From: Pseudomonas fluorescens
Lineage (GTDB): Bacteria; Pseudomonadota; Gammaproteobacteria; Pseudomonadales; Pseudomonadaceae
Length of the DNA: 64,000 nucleotides
Direction of reading: 5' to 3'
Assembly (NCBI RefSeq): GCF_902497785.1
Contig: NZ_CABVHK010000019.1
Coordinates: forward strand, 62,001-126,000
The position numbers and the translations under genes are program-made. The notes beneath the pieces are model-generated. The model was not told the DNA's origin. It searched no databases and worked only from the letters and a program-made list of their open reading frames with translations. Positions 8,243 through 17,222 of the stretch are shown here, piece after piece. Positions within the stretch are counted from its first letter, which is position 1. Each line of letters opens with the position of its first letter.

Positions 8243-9457
8243 ATGATGAACAGATTGAACACGACCGTCACCCGTGCGAACCCCGTGAGCGCATGGCAGG
8301 GCACGGTGGCAGGCTTTGCCGCAAGCCTCGTCGGCATCGGCCTGGCGCGGTTCGCTTATACGCCGCTGCTGCCGGCGCTGATCGGTGCCCATTGGTTCGA
8401 TCCCTCCAAAGCTGCTTACCTGGGCGCCGCCAACCTCGCCGGGTATCTGGCCGGCGCGATTTTCGGTCGCTCAATGGCGGCGCGCACCTCAACGGTGTTC
8501 GTGCTCCGAGCGATGATGTTGCTGGCGAGCGTGGCGTTTTTCGCCTGTGCCTGGCCGGTGTCGTTCGCGTGGTTCTTCGTGTGGCGATTCCTCTCCGGAA
8601 CCGCGGGTGGCGCGTTGATGGTGCTGGCCGCTCCGACGGTGTTGGCGCACGTGACGCCGGCTCGACGCGGTTTGGTCGCCGGGATCATTTTCATGGGGGT
8701 GGGCGTCGGCATTGCAGCGTCCGGCACGCTGGTGCCGCTGTTGCTGCAACAGGGCCTCGGTGAAACGTGGCTGGGTCTTGGCCTGATTTCATTGCTACTG
8801 ACCGCCATCGCCTGGCGCGGCTGGCCGAAAGGCGACGCACCCGTCGCAAGCGCGACCCAACACCATCGCCCGGCGCCCAACCGCACGCTCAAGGCCCTGT
8901 ATGTGGAGTACGCCCTCAATGCTGCCGGTTGGGTGCCGCACATGATTTTCCTGGTGGATTTCGTTGCCCGGGGCAGGGGCGAGGGTCTTCAGGTGGGGGC
9001 GCAATACTGGGTGCTGTTCGGCATCGGCGCGACGCTGGGACCGCTACTGGCCGGCGTACTCGCCGACCGGATCGGCTTCGGTCGCGCGTTGCGGCTGTCG
9101 TTCATCATTGAGGCGTTCGCCGTCGCGGTGCCGGCCCTCGGGCTTGGCGCTGGCTGGTTAATCCTGTCCAGCGTGATCGTCGGCGCGTTTGTCACCGGGA
9201 CGGTGCCGCTGGTGTTGGGCCGGGTGCATGAAGTGCTCGCCCATCATCCCGCGCAGCAGAGTTCGGCCTGGCAAACCGCAACGGTCGGATTCGCCTTGTT
9301 CCAGGCAATCGCCGCCTATGGGTTGTCGTTCCTGTTCTCTCACAGCGACGGCAACTACAGCTTGCTCTTTATGCTCGGGACTTCAGCGATGCTGCTGGCG
9401 TTTGTCATCGATGTGGTCGCGGGCGCGAAACCCTCTACCGATGCCCGGAGCGCCTGA
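8243..9457 (+). CDS. YbfB/YjiJ-family MFS transporter
   Basis: A 404-residue, 12-helix major facilitator protein. Its N terminus (GTVAGFAASLVGIGLARFAYTPLLPAL) is the hallmark of the YbfB/YjiJ family, a group of predicted drug or metabolite exporters, and helix 2 carries GAANLAGYLAGAIFG. It is full length. A second, unrelated MFS gene begins a few bases after its stop, so the two are probably co-transcribed. No substrate can be inferred. Confidence 0.85.
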   Translation: MMNRLNTTVTRANPVSAWQGTVAGFAASLVGIGLARFAYTPLLPALIGAHWFDPSKAAYLGAANLAGYLAGAIFGRSMAARTSTVFVLRAMMLLASVAFFACAWPVSFAWFFVWRFLSGTAGGALMVLAAPTVLAHVTPARRGLVAGIIFMGVGVGIAASGTLVPLLLQQGLGETWLGLGLISLLLTAIAWRGWPKGDAPVASATQHHRPAPNRTLKALYVEYALNAAGWVPHMIFLVDFVARGRGEGLQVGAQYWVLFGIGATLGPLLAGVLADRIGFGRALRLSFIIEAFAVAVPALGLGAGWLILSSVIVGAFVTGTVPLVLGRVHEVLAHHPAQQSSAWQTATVGFALFQAIAAYGLSFLFSHSDGNYSLLFMLGTSAMLLAFVIDVVAGAKPSTDARSA

Positions 9458-9461
9458 CATC

Positions 9462-10709
9462 GTGAATTACTCCGAGCGCAACCTAATGTATTGGCGCCGC
9501 AACCTGACGGTGTGTGTCTTTGGCTCGTTTACCACGCTGGTCAGCCTGACCATGCTGTTGCCGTTTCTGCCGTTGTATGTGCAGCAACTGGGCGTGACCT
9601 CGCAGGCGGAGGTGGTGCAGTGGTCCGCTGTGGCCTTCGGCGCGACATTCTTCGGCACGGCCATTACTGCGCCGTTGTGGGGACGGTTGTCCGATCGTTA
9701 TGGGCGCAAACCCATGCTCGTGAGAGCGGCCGTCGGCATGGCGATTGTCATGTCGCTGATCGGGCTCGCCCGGGACGTCACCGACCTGGTTGCCCTGCGC
9801 CTCATCGCTGGCCTCATCGGTGGCTACGCCTCTGCGTCCATCGTCATGATTGGCTCACAAGTACCGCGCGAACGGGCCGGTTGGGCGCTCGGTGTGTTGT
9901 CCACTGGCGCGTTGTCCGGCAGTTTGATCGGGCCGTTAGTGGGCGGGTTTTTACCGGAGTGGGTGGGTATTCGCGGTACGTTTTTCGTCGGTGGAGCGGT
10001 GATTGCGGTGGCGGCCGTCGCCACGCTCCTGCTGGTGCGTGAGGATTTCGACCCGGTGGCGGATGCCAGAAAAAGCGCCGGGAAAAACCGGACTGAGGGC
10101 GACGCTTCCAACCGGCCGATCATTGCGGCACTGCTGGTTTCGGCAATGATGGTGCTGCTGGCCACCATGTCGATCGAGCCGATCATCACGGTGTACATCG
10201 GCGACCTCGGCGTGCCTGTCGGTCATCAGGCGCGCATCGCCGGCGTGGTCATGGCCGCTTCCGCGTTGGGCAGCCTGTTGACCGCCGCAAAACTGGGTGC
10301 GCTGGCCGACCGGATTGGCAGTTGGAAGGTGATTGTCGGGTGTTTGCTGTTGACGGCCATCGTCATGGTGCCCCAGGCGTACGTCACGCAATGGTGGCAG
10401 CTGGCGGTGTTGCGCGGTGTCATGGGCATGACCATCGCCGGGCTGTTGCCGGCAATTGGCAAGCTGATACGGCATTCGGTCGAGGAGTACAACTCGGGCA
10501 GAATTCTCGGCTACTTGCAGTCGGCGCAGTTCGCCGGACAGGTCATCGGCCCACTGATCGGCGGGCAGATCGGCGCCCATTTCGGCTTGCATCACGTGTT
10601 CCTGGTGACCGCCGTATTGTTGCTGTCATGCGCCGGCATGAACGGCTGGGTGAGCCAGCGCGAGCGCCGTCACGCCGTCCTGCCGAACGCTGTCCAGAAA
10701 GGTCGATAA
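9462..10709 (+). CDS. MFS transporter, multidrug-efflux type
   Basis: A 12-helix MFS protein of about 415 residues. Motif A (GRLSDRYGRKPMLVR) between helices 2 and 3 and the motif C-like GALSGSLIGPLVGG in helix 5 fit drug:proton antiporters of the DHA1/MdtG type. I prefer the GTG at 9462, 11 nt after a GGAG and just beyond the upstream stop; an ATG at 9441 in the same frame overlaps the previous gene and has no clear site. The last 84 bp overlap the 3' end of the convergent LysR gene, an unusually deep tail-to-tail overlap. Confidence 0.82.
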   Translation: MNYSERNLMYWRRNLTVCVFGSFTTLVSLTMLLPFLPLYVQQLGVTSQAEVVQWSAVAFGATFFGTAITAPLWGRLSDRYGRKPMLVRAAVGMAIVMSLIGLARDVTDLVALRLIAGLIGGYASASIVMIGSQVPRERAGWALGVLSTGALSGSLIGPLVGGFLPEWVGIRGTFFVGGAVIAVAAVATLLLVREDFDPVADARKSAGKNRTEGDASNRPIIAALLVSAMMVLLATMSIEPIITVYIGDLGVPVGHQARIAGVVMAASALGSLLTAAKLGALADRIGSWKVIVGCLLLTAIVMVPQAYVTQWWQLAVLRGVMGMTIAGLLPAIGKLIRHSVEEYNSGRILGYLQSAQFAGQVIGPLIGGQIGAHFGLHHVFLVTAVLLLSCAGMNGWVSQRERRHAVLPNAVQKGR

Positions 10710-11537
10710 CGCACTGGAAAAATAGCCATCGATGCGCCGGACAAACACCGTCTCGACCTCGGCGATGTCTGGCGCCAATTCATGCGCGTTGACCAAGCCG
10801 TCGCGCATGGCGTTCGCCACGACGCCTCGAGGCAACAGGGTGATGCCTACGCCGGCGGACACACAGGCAATGATCGCCTCGATCGAACCAAACTCAAGCG
10901 GCTCGGGCGCCAGAATACCGAGGTTGGCCAGCAGTGAATCCAGACGTTGGCGGTAGGAGCAACCGATGCGGAAGACCACCGTCTTCAGGTGGTCGACGCC
11001 GGCGACATCCTCAAGGTTTTTGATGGCGGGGGAGGTGACCAGAACCAGCTGTTCGCGAAAGGCCTCTTCACTCAGCAGTTCCGGGTGATTGACCGGGCCG
11101 ACGACAAACGCCCCTTCAAGCTGACAGTCGACCACGCCCTGAATCAGGCTGCACGTGGTGCCGGTGCGGATCACCGGGCGAACGTCGGGGTAGGCCTTGG
11201 CGAACTTCGCAATCAGTCGTGGTAGGCGCAGCGCCAATGTGGTTTCCAGCGTACCGATCTCGAAAACACCTTTGGGATGACCATCGTCCCGTGCCGCACA
11301 GGAGGCATCGGACAGCAGCCGGGACAGGCGGGCGGCGAACGGCAGGATCCGTCGGCCGGCGGGTGTGACCTGAACGCCTCGGGCGCTGCGTTGGAACAGC
11401 GCTACGCCAAGCTCGTCTTCCAGCGAGCGGATCCGCGCTGAAACGTTCGACTGCACGGTGTTCAGTTCGCTGGCGGCCTTGTTCATGCTGCCATGGCGCG
11501 CCACTGCGTCTACGACTTTGAGATCGGTAACGTCCAT
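10626..11537 (-). CDS. LysR-family transcriptional regulator
   Basis: A 303-residue LysR regulator. The winged HTH covers residues 1-60 (DLKVVDAVARHGSMNKAASE, then QSNVSARIRSLEDELG), and the effector domain covers about 90-295. It is distantly similar to the LysR at 15541-16428: both share VQSNV, a GTLETT/GSMETT strand and FRxGCxYR. It lies tail to tail with the MFS gene, its C-terminal 27 codons overlapping that gene. It probably controls the neighbouring transporters or the operon starting at 11928; there is no direct evidence for either. Confidence 0.9.
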   Translation of the reverse strand: MDVTDLKVVDAVARHGSMNKAASELNTVQSNVSARIRSLEDELGVALFQRSARGVQVTPAGRRILPFAARLSRLLSDASCAARDDGHPKGVFEIGTLETTLALRLPRLIAKFAKAYPDVRPVIRTGTTCSLIQGVVDCQLEGAFVVGPVNHPELLSEEAFREQLVLVTSPAIKNLEDVAGVDHLKTVVFRIGCSYRQRLDSLLANLGILAPEPLEFGSIEAIIACVSAGVGITLLPRGVVANAMRDGLVNAHELAPDIAEVETVFVRRIDGYFSSALSTFLDSVRQDGVTALALAHPAVHAGA

Positions 11538-11927
11538 CGGAATGACCTATCTGGAAAACGGATAACTAGCTGAAGAAAAACTGCTTTCAGGAGATTAGGT
11601 TTATCAGCATCCAAAGACAAGCGCTGGTCTGATGATCATTGTAGGAGCGAGCTTGCTCGCGATGGACGCTAACGATGACGCGTTACTTCTGGATGCAAGC
11701 GGTGCACTTACGACCATCGCGAGCAAGCTCGCTCCTACAGGTTGGTGTGGGCGCTGGGTTTTCTGGTTCATCAAAAACGATCGCAGGCATCATTATTGAT
11801 CGTTTTACATGATCTTTTGCCGGGCATAGGTTGAGGCTGCAGATACCCCGCAGCCAGTGGCAAATCGCGTCTTCGCATTTGAGGCTGTGGAACAACAATA
11901 ACGCTTCCACTGCAACACGGAGTCAAC
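11538..11927. promoter_or_regulatory. Divergent intergenic region with REP doublet and putative LysR-type operator
   Basis: 390 bp between the divergent LysR and DUF485 genes. It holds a REP doublet at 11641-11740 and, at 11799-11813, ATCGTTTTACATGAT, an ATCR-N7-TGAT palindrome. That motif shares the 12-mer TTTTACATGATC with the region upstream of mmsA. I take it as the control region of the DUF485-actP operon. Confidence 0.55.
11641..11740. repeat. REP doublet
   Basis: GTAGGAGCGAGCTTGCTCGC at 11641 and its inverse GCGAGCAAGCTCGCTCCTAC ending near 11739 are separated by about 48 nt. Confidence 0.9.
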
Positions 11928-12242
11928 GTGAACCATGCATCCGAATCAGTCAGAATCCGCAACCATCCCCAGTACCAGGCTTTGGTCTCACGGCAGCGAA
12001 AGTTTGTCGCTTGTCTGGTCGCCGCCACCCTTGTCCCGTACTTCGCGTTCATCCTCATTGCCGCGTTCTCGCCCCACCTGCTTGCGCTGAAACTCTCGGC
12101 CACCAGTGTCATTAACATCGCCTGGCCGCTGGGCGTCGTTTTTATTGTCGGGGCGTGGTTGTTTACCGGCCTGTACATTCTGCGGGCCAATGGTGAGTTC
12201 GATGACCTCACCGCAGAAATCCGGGCGGGGGCAATCGTATGA
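11928..12242 (+). CDS. DUF485 inner-membrane protein (YjcH-like)
   Basis: A 104-residue protein with two membrane helices (about residues 26-48 and 58-85) and the DUF485 hallmark RNHPQYQALVSRQRKFV. DUF485 proteins accompany ActP-type symporters, as YjcH does in the E. coli acs-yjcH-actP operon. The start is a GTG, with GGAG 5 nt upstream. Its stop overlaps the ATG of the symporter by 4 bp, so the two are translationally coupled and probably form a complex or co-regulated pair. Confidence 0.88.
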   Translation: MNHASESVRIRNHPQYQALVSRQRKFVACLVAATLVPYFAFILIAAFSPHLLALKLSATSVINIAWPLGVVFIVGAWLFTGLYILRANGEFDDLTAEIRAGAIV

Positions 12243-13912
12243 AAAATTTTCTGCGTTACCTCATAGTGTTTTCGCTGCCGGGCGCGTTCGCGACCTGCGC
12301 TTCGGCCGCCGATGTGTTGCAAGCCGTCGAGAAACAGCCGCTGAACATCACCGCGATTGCGATGTTTCTGGTGTTCGTGCTGACCACGTTGGGCATCACC
12401 TGGTGGGCCGCTTCCAAAACCAAATCCATGGACGATTTCTACAACGCCGGCGGGGGCATCACCGGCTTCCAGAACGGTCTGGCGCTGGCGGGCGACTACA
12501 TGTCGGCGGCGGCGTTGCTGGGCGTCACCAGCATGATCTTCTTCAACGGCTTCGACGGGGTGTTGTACTCGATCAGCTTCTTCGTCGCCTGGCCGCTGCT
12601 GCTGTTTTTGTTTGCCGAGCGGATCCGTAATCTGGGTCGCATCACCCTCTCGGACATTGCGTCTTTTCGACTGGATCAAAACCGCATCCGCACCCTGATG
12701 GCCTTCGGTTCGTTGACCGTGGTGTGCTTTTACCTGGTGGTGCAGATGGTCGGCGCCGGGCAGTTGATCCAGCTGTTGTTCGGGCTTCCCTACAACTATG
12801 CGGTGATCGCTGTCGGCCTGTTGATGGCGGTGTATGTGACGTTTGGCGGGATGGTCGCGACCACCTGGGTGCAGATCATCAAGGCGGGTCTGTTGCTGTT
12901 GGGTGGCACCTTGCTTGCGGTGCTGGCATTGAGCAAGTTCGGCTTTTCCTTCGAGGCGTTGTTCGAGCAAGCGATTGCCGCTCACCACGACGGCGAGCGC
13001 ATTCTGTTGCCGAGCAAACTGGTGGCCGATCCGCTGGCGTTGATCTCACTGTCCCTCGGGCTGGTCTTCGGCACCGCAGGATTGCCGCATATCCTGATGC
13101 GCTTTTTCACCGTGCCGGACGCCCGGCAAGCACGCAAATCGGTGTTCATCGCCACGGGCTTCATCGGCTTCTTCTACCTGATCGTTGCGGTGTTGGGGCT
13201 GGCGGCGATTGTCATCGTCGGGCAAAACCCGGTCTTCTATGAGTCCGGCATTCTCGGTGGAAAGCTCGTCGGTGGCGGCAACATGCCGGTGATGCACCTG
13301 GCCAAAGCGGTGGGCGGTGACTTCCTGCTGGGCTTCATCTCCGCGGTCGCGTTTGCCACGATCCTCGCGGTGGTGTCGGGGTTGACCATGGCGGGCACCT
13401 CAGCGATTTCCCATGACCTCTATGTGATGGTGTTGAAGAAAAACCGCGCAGAGGCGAAAGACGAGCGTCGCGTGTCGAGAATCGCCTCGGTGGGCATCGG
13501 CATCGTCGCCGTAGTGCTGGGGATTTTGTTCAAGGATCAGAACATCGCCTTCCTGGTGGCGCTGACGTTTGGCGTGGCGGCCTCGGTCAATTTTCCGATA
13601 CTCGCGCTCTCGCTGTACTGGAAAGGGCTGACCACACGCGGAGCGCTGATCGGCGGGATCGCCGGGCTGGTGAGTTCGGTGAGTCTGGTGATTCTGTCGC
13701 CGGCGGTGTGGGTCAAGGTGTTGGGCAATCCCGAAGCGATTTTTCCCTTCGATTACCCGGCGATCATTTCGATGAACGTGGCGTTCTTCTGCACCTGGCT
13801 CGGCTCGGTCACCGATCGCAGCAGCGCGGCAGTGCTGGAGCGAGCGCGTTTCGAAGATCAGCAGGTCCGCGCCCGCACAGGCCTGGGCGCCGCCAAGGCC
13901 GTCAGCCATTGA
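12239..13912 (+). CDS. actP: ActP-type sodium:solute symporter for short carboxylates
   Basis: A 557-residue member of the SSS family, ActP branch. The N terminus is a cleavable-looking signal (about residues 1-23, ending CASAA), followed by about 13 membrane helices. DDFYNAGGGITGFQNGLALAG and GDYMSAAALLG are the helix 1-2 sodium and substrate site signatures. ActP proteins carry acetate, propionate, pyruvate or similar monocarboxylates. No acetyl-CoA synthetase gene lies nearby. Instead the operon continues into cytochrome b561 and a nitronate monooxygenase, so I suspect the natural cargo is a carboxylate of that pathway, for example 3-nitropropionate. That is inference. Confidence 0.85.
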   Translation: MKNFLRYLIVFSLPGAFATCASAADVLQAVEKQPLNITAIAMFLVFVLTTLGITWWAASKTKSMDDFYNAGGGITGFQNGLALAGDYMSAAALLGVTSMIFFNGFDGVLYSISFFVAWPLLLFLFAERIRNLGRITLSDIASFRLDQNRIRTLMAFGSLTVVCFYLVVQMVGAGQLIQLLFGLPYNYAVIAVGLLMAVYVTFGGMVATTWVQIIKAGLLLLGGTLLAVLALSKFGFSFEALFEQAIAAHHDGERILLPSKLVADPLALISLSLGLVFGTAGLPHILMRFFTVPDARQARKSVFIATGFIGFFYLIVAVLGLAAIVIVGQNPVFYESGILGGKLVGGGNMPVMHLAKAVGGDFLLGFISAVAFATILAVVSGLTMAGTSAISHDLYVMVLKKNRAEAKDERRVSRIASVGIGIVAVVLGILFKDQNIAFLVALTFGVAASVNFPILALSLYWKGLTTRGALIGGIAGLVSSVSLVILSPAVWVKVLGNPEAIFPFDYPAIISMNVAFFCTWLGSVTDRSSAAVLERARFEDQQVRARTGLGAAKAVSH

Positions 13913-13963
13913 ACACCGTCACTTTCCTCTTTTGATTTGCGCACTCTGCACAAGGAGTCTGCC

Positions 13964-14518
13964 ATGCAACGTCGAGACAATGGCTTAAGGTTTTCCCCCA
14001 TCACGGTCGTGCTGCACTGGGTCGTGGCGCTGTCGCTGCTGGCGATCCTGTGCCTGCAAGTGCTGATCGGCCAAGCGTCCAGCGACGCCACGCGGGCGGC
14101 CTTCGTCCACCTGCAAAACCTGGTGGGACTGATCCTGTTTCTGGTATCGATTTATCGGTTCTGGGCGCGGATCACTTCCTACCATCCGCTGCCAGTCGGC
14201 ACGCCCAATCCGATTGAAGTGATCATCAGCCGTTCTGTCGCCGTGGCGCTGGCCCTGGCGATGGTGCTGCTGCCGGTGGCGGTGTGGGCATCGAGGTCGG
14301 CTGCCGGAGAGGCCGTGGAATTGCCGGGTGGATTTGCGATCCCGGCACTGCTGCCCATTCATGCAGGGCTCAAACACGTCGTCGATGTGCTGTTCAATAT
14401 TGGCGCATCGGCGTTCGTCGCCGGTCTGGCGCTGCACATCTTCGGTGCGCTCAAGAATCACTTTCTCCTGAAGAACAACACGCTCAAGCGGATGCTTGGA
14501 AAACATGTGGAGCTGTGA
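13964..14518 (+). CDS. Cytochrome b561-family membrane protein
   Basis: A 184-residue protein with four membrane helices. It has histidines placed as in bacterial b561 proteins: VVLHWVVAL in helix 1, FVHLQNLVG near helix 2, PIHAGLKHVVDVLF, and ALHIFGALKNHF in helix 4. These would ligate two b-type hemes. The ATG at 13964 has an AAGGAG 6 nt before it. Members of this family move electrons between quinones and periplasmic or membrane partners. It lies between the symporter and a nitronate monooxygenase in one operon (3 bp to the next gene); a role in dealing with electrons or superoxide from nitronate oxidation is speculation. Confidence 0.8.
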   Translation: MQRRDNGLRFSPITVVLHWVVALSLLAILCLQVLIGQASSDATRAAFVHLQNLVGLILFLVSIYRFWARITSYHPLPVGTPNPIEVIISRSVAVALALAMVLLPVAVWASRSAAGEAVELPGGFAIPALLPIHAGLKHVVDVLFNIGASAFVAGLALHIFGALKNHFLLKNNTLKRMLGKHVEL

Positions 14519-14521
14519 GTC

Positions 14522-15487
14522 ATGAACGAAGCCAGATTTGATTTTACGGGTAACGCCATTACCCAACTCTGTGGAGTGAGGTACCCGATTTTTCTCGGCG
14601 GAATGGCCGCCATCTCCGGCCCGCAGTTGGTGGCAGCCGTGGCCAACGCCGGGGGTATGGGGGTCGTCGGCGGCCTGCGTCTGCCGCCGCTGACCTTGCG
14701 CCGATGGATCGAGGAAACACGCGCGCTGACCGACAAACCTTTCGGGGTGAACCTGGTGCCGCAGTTCGGCGGCCCGGACGTCTTCGAAGCGCAGTTTCAG
14801 GTGGTGCTAAAAGCAAAGCCCAGGCTGCTGTCACTGTTTTACGCCGAGGCCTATTGCGCCGACATGATTCCCCGGGCGAAAGACGCGGGGCTGGTGGTCA
14901 TGGTGCAAGCGGGTTCGGTGGAACTGGCGAAAATCGCCATCGCCCAAGGCGCTGATATTGTCGTGGCGCAGGGCAGTGAAAGCGGCGGGCATTTGAATCG
15001 CGGCACCATCGGCATCATGCCGTTGCTGACGTCGATTCTTTCGGTGGCGGAGGGGCGACCGGTGCTGGCGGCCGGCGGCATCGTCCGCGGTGACGATGTC
15101 CGCGCACTGATGTCACTTGGCGCGTCCGGGGTGGTGGTGGGCACCGCATTTATTGCCACCGACGAGTCGAACGCGCACCCGCTGTACAAGCAGAAGATCG
15201 TTGAAGCCACGACGGATGACACCGAATACCGCACCGGGTATTCATTCGGCTGGACCTACGGCACGCCGCATCGGGTGATCCCCAATCGTGACAAGTGGAA
15301 CCTGCTGCGTTTCATCGGTGGCGGGGCGCGGGCGATTGATAAACCGCGCATGGCCAAAAAGCTGTCGTTGTACGCGGGGCAGGGGGTTGGCAAGATCGAC
15401 AGCGTGGTCCCCGCAGCGCAGCGTGTGGCCGAGTTGGCGTCAGGGCTGCCGATGACAACAAGCTTTCAATCATTGATCGCTGTATGA
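14522..15487 (+). CDS. Nitronate monooxygenase family protein (first copy)
   Basis: A 321-residue FMN-dependent TIM-barrel protein of the nitronate monooxygenase/2-nitropropane dioxygenase family. Signatures are YPIFLGGMAAIS at the N terminus, ANAGGMGVVGG, VVAQGSESGGHLNRG with the candidate catalytic His157, LAAGGI, and VVVGTAFIAT for FMN phosphate binding. These enzymes oxidise alkyl nitronates to the carbonyl compound plus nitrite or nitrate. It differs clearly from the second copy at 19588-20637, so the pair may split substrates. It is the last gene of the symporter operon, followed by a strong terminator. Confidence 0.83.
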   Translation: MNEARFDFTGNAITQLCGVRYPIFLGGMAAISGPQLVAAVANAGGMGVVGGLRLPPLTLRRWIEETRALTDKPFGVNLVPQFGGPDVFEAQFQVVLKAKPRLLSLFYAEAYCADMIPRAKDAGLVVMVQAGSVELAKIAIAQGADIVVAQGSESGGHLNRGTIGIMPLLTSILSVAEGRPVLAAGGIVRGDDVRALMSLGASGVVVGTAFIATDESNAHPLYKQKIVEATTDDTEYRTGYSFGWTYGTPHRVIPNRDKWNLLRFIGGGARAIDKPRMAKKLSLYAGQGVGKIDSVVPAAQRVAELASGLPMTTSFQSLIAV

Positions 15488-15491
15488 AACC

Positions 15492-15526
15492 AACGGCTCG
15501 GCGCTGATGCCCGAGCCGTTTTTTGT
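15492..15526. terminator. Bidirectional terminator between NMO and LysR genes
   Basis: AACGGCTCGG at 15492 and CCGAGCCGTT at 15511-15520 form a 10-bp stem followed by six T on the plus strand. It serves the nitronate monooxygenase operon and perhaps also the convergent LysR gene. Confidence 0.88.
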
Positions 15527-15540
15527 TGCCAGGACCGAAG

Positions 15541-16428
15541 CTACACCGCCACCGGCCGGGCAATCTGTTGCTGTGCCAGCCCGATGAACGCGCTCATGGC
15601 CGAGGTGATCATCGAGTCGTTTCGGCGAATGAAGAAGGTCGAGACGTTGGCGAATTCCGCCGGCAGCGTGTGGCAGCGAATCGCATGGCGCATGCTGCAA
15701 CTTTCCGCGATGGCCTTGGGCAGCAAGGTCACGCCCATGCCGGCGGCTACGCATGACAGGATGCCGTCCAGCGTGCCCAGTTCCATGATCTGGTTGGGCA
15801 CCAGGCCGACTTGATAGAACCAGTTTTCCAGGGTCGAGCGATAGAAGCATCCGGTGCGAAACACCAGCACGGTCTGTTGCGGGATTTTTTCGATGAGTGC
15901 GGCCAGTGACTCGAACTGGCTGCTGCTGACCAGCACCAGTTCCTCCTGGAAAACCTCTTCCTGGGCCAACGTCGAATTCTGGTGAAAACCGCCGACAAAC
16001 GCGCCGTCGAGACGGTGCGCTTCAATCGCCTTGATCAGCTCGGCGGTGGTGCCGGTGAGCAGCGACAGTTGGACCTCGGGGTATTTTTCGCGGTACTTGG
16101 TCAGCACCTGTGGCAAGCGAATCGCGGCGGTGGTCTCCATCGAGCCCAGTCGCAGCAGGCCGGCCGGAACGCCAGTGTCCATCAAGGCACTGCGGCTTTC
16201 TTCGGTCAGCTGCAGGATGCGCCGCGCATACCCGAGAAAGGTCTCGCCCGCCGACGTCAGCACCACGCCGGATTTCTTGCGGATGAACAGCTCCCGGTTC
16301 AGCTCGGTTTCCAACTCCTTGACCCGCATGGTCACGTTGGACTGCACCGTATTCACATTGATGGCAGCTGCGGTGAAGCTGCCGAGTTCGGCCACCGCAC
16401 AGAAAATCTTCAGTTGGCGCATTTCCAT
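15541..16428 (-). CDS. LysR-family regulator of the nitronate/malonate-semialdehyde block
   Basis: A 295-residue LysR regulator with the winged HTH at residues 1-60 (QLKIFCAVAELGSFTAAAIN; VQSNVTMRVKELETELNREL) and the co-inducer domain at about 88-290. It lies inside the block, with the symporter-NMO operon on one side and the MOSC and mmsA genes on the other. An ATCA-N7-TGAT palindrome, the classic LysR-box format, lies 15 bp before its ATG. Similar sequences occur upstream of mmsA and of the DUF485-actP operon. I infer that it is the local regulator. For comparison, P. aeruginosa NmoR (PA4203) is a LysR repressor next to a nitronate monooxygenase gene. Confidence 0.9.
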   Translation of the reverse strand: MEMRQLKIFCAVAELGSFTAAAINVNTVQSNVTMRVKELETELNRELFIRKKSGVVLTSAGETFLGYARRILQLTEESRSALMDTGVPAGLLRLGSMETTAAIRLPQVLTKYREKYPEVQLSLLTGTTAELIKAIEAHRLDGAFVGGFHQNSTLAQEEVFQEELVLVSSSQFESLAALIEKIPQQTVLVFRTGCFYRSTLENWFYQVGLVPNQIMELGTLDGILSCVAAGMGVTLLPKAIAESCSMRHAIRCHTLPAEFANVSTFFIRRNDSMITSAMSAFIGLAQQQIARPVAV

Positions 16429-16442
16429 GATCGTCGCTACCT

Positions 16443-16484
16443 ATCATCAAAAGTGATGGATTGCATCGCAAGTCATCATTTTAC
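16443..16484. promoter_or_regulatory. Putative LysR boxes upstream of LysR and MOSC genes
   Basis: ATCATCAAAAGTGAT (16443-16457) is an ATCA-N7-TGAT palindrome. A second half-site stretch, TCATCATTTTAC (16473-16484), is identical to 17403-17414 upstream of mmsA. Both lie in the divergent region between the LysR gene and the MOSC gene. Confidence 0.5.
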
Positions 16485-16541
16485 GGGCTTTGCAGACGGC
16501 GAGTAAAGTCAACAAAACAGCCTGATGAGCGTAGCGGACCG

Positions 16542-17222
16542 ATGACACTGACTTCCCACATTGACCATGTCTTTGCCGGCGGCCTGGGGGTCTTGAAGCC
16601 CGAAGGGCAGCGCACCGGTATCTTCAAACGAAGGCTGTCAGGCCCCGCGCGAGTCGAAGTTCTCGGGATTGTCGGTGACGAGCACGGTGATACCCGGGTG
16701 CACGGCGGTCCGGAAAAGGCTGTTCATCACTACGCGGCAGAAAACTATCAGACGCTGGCACAGGCGTTCGCGCACTGCGCCCATGAGCTGCTGCCGGGCA
16801 GCCTCGGGGAGAATATTTCAGCGCGCGGATTGACCGAGCGAAACGTGCACATCGGTGATGTGTTGCAGATGGGCAGCGCGGTGTTGCAGGTCTCCCAGCC
16901 GCGCAGCCCGTGCTGGAAAATCAACCATCGTTTCGACGCCGAGCGCCTGTCGATGCATGTCGCCCAAGCGCGAATTACCGGGTGGTATTACCGGGTCATC
17001 CAGCCTGGCTTCATTGAGGCAGGGGGCGGGATTGAATTGCTGGAACGGCACACGCAGCGGTTTTCCATCGACGAGTTCTGGCAGGTGCAGCTGTCGCACA
17101 GGCCCTTGATTGACGATCTGCTGGAGTTGGCGGCAACCCCTGGCCTGGCCGAGGACTGGCGGCGGCGGTTGAGTGAGCGTGCGAAGTGGCTGAAGAAAGC
17201 GGCGCCGGCTCCACAGCGCTGA
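16542..17222 (+). CDS. YiiM-type MOSC-domain molybdoprotein
   Basis: A 226-residue protein matching E. coli YiiM in length and layout: a MOSC domain at about 1-165 followed by a three-helix '3-alpha' tail. GDEHGDTRVHGGPEKAVHHY is the MOSC signature, and Cys124 in QPRSPCWKI is the conserved candidate molybdenum ligand. YiiM and YcbX reduce N-hydroxylated compounds such as 6-hydroxylaminopurine. In this neighbourhood it could remove hydroxylamino side products of nitro or nitronate metabolism, which is inference. I chose the ATG at 16542; an extension to 16461 would run through the regulatory region. Confidence 0.8.
   Translation: MTLTSHIDHVFAGGLGVLKPEGQRTGIFKRRLSGPARVEVLGIVGDEHGDTRVHGGPEKAVHHYAAENYQTLAQAFAHCAHELLPGSLGENISARGLTERNVHIGDVLQMGSAVLQVSQPRSPCWKINHRFDAERLSMHVAQARITGWYYRVIQPGFIEAGGGIELLERHTQRFSIDEFWQVQLSHRPLIDDLLELAATPGLAEDWRRRLSERAKWLKKAAPAPQR

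Noticed and set aside
12239..13912. A plain acetate uptake assignment with acs-type partners
   Set aside because: No acetyl-CoA synthetase gene is nearby, and the operon continues into b561 and nitronate monooxygenase genes, so I kept the family name but not acetate as the certain substrate.
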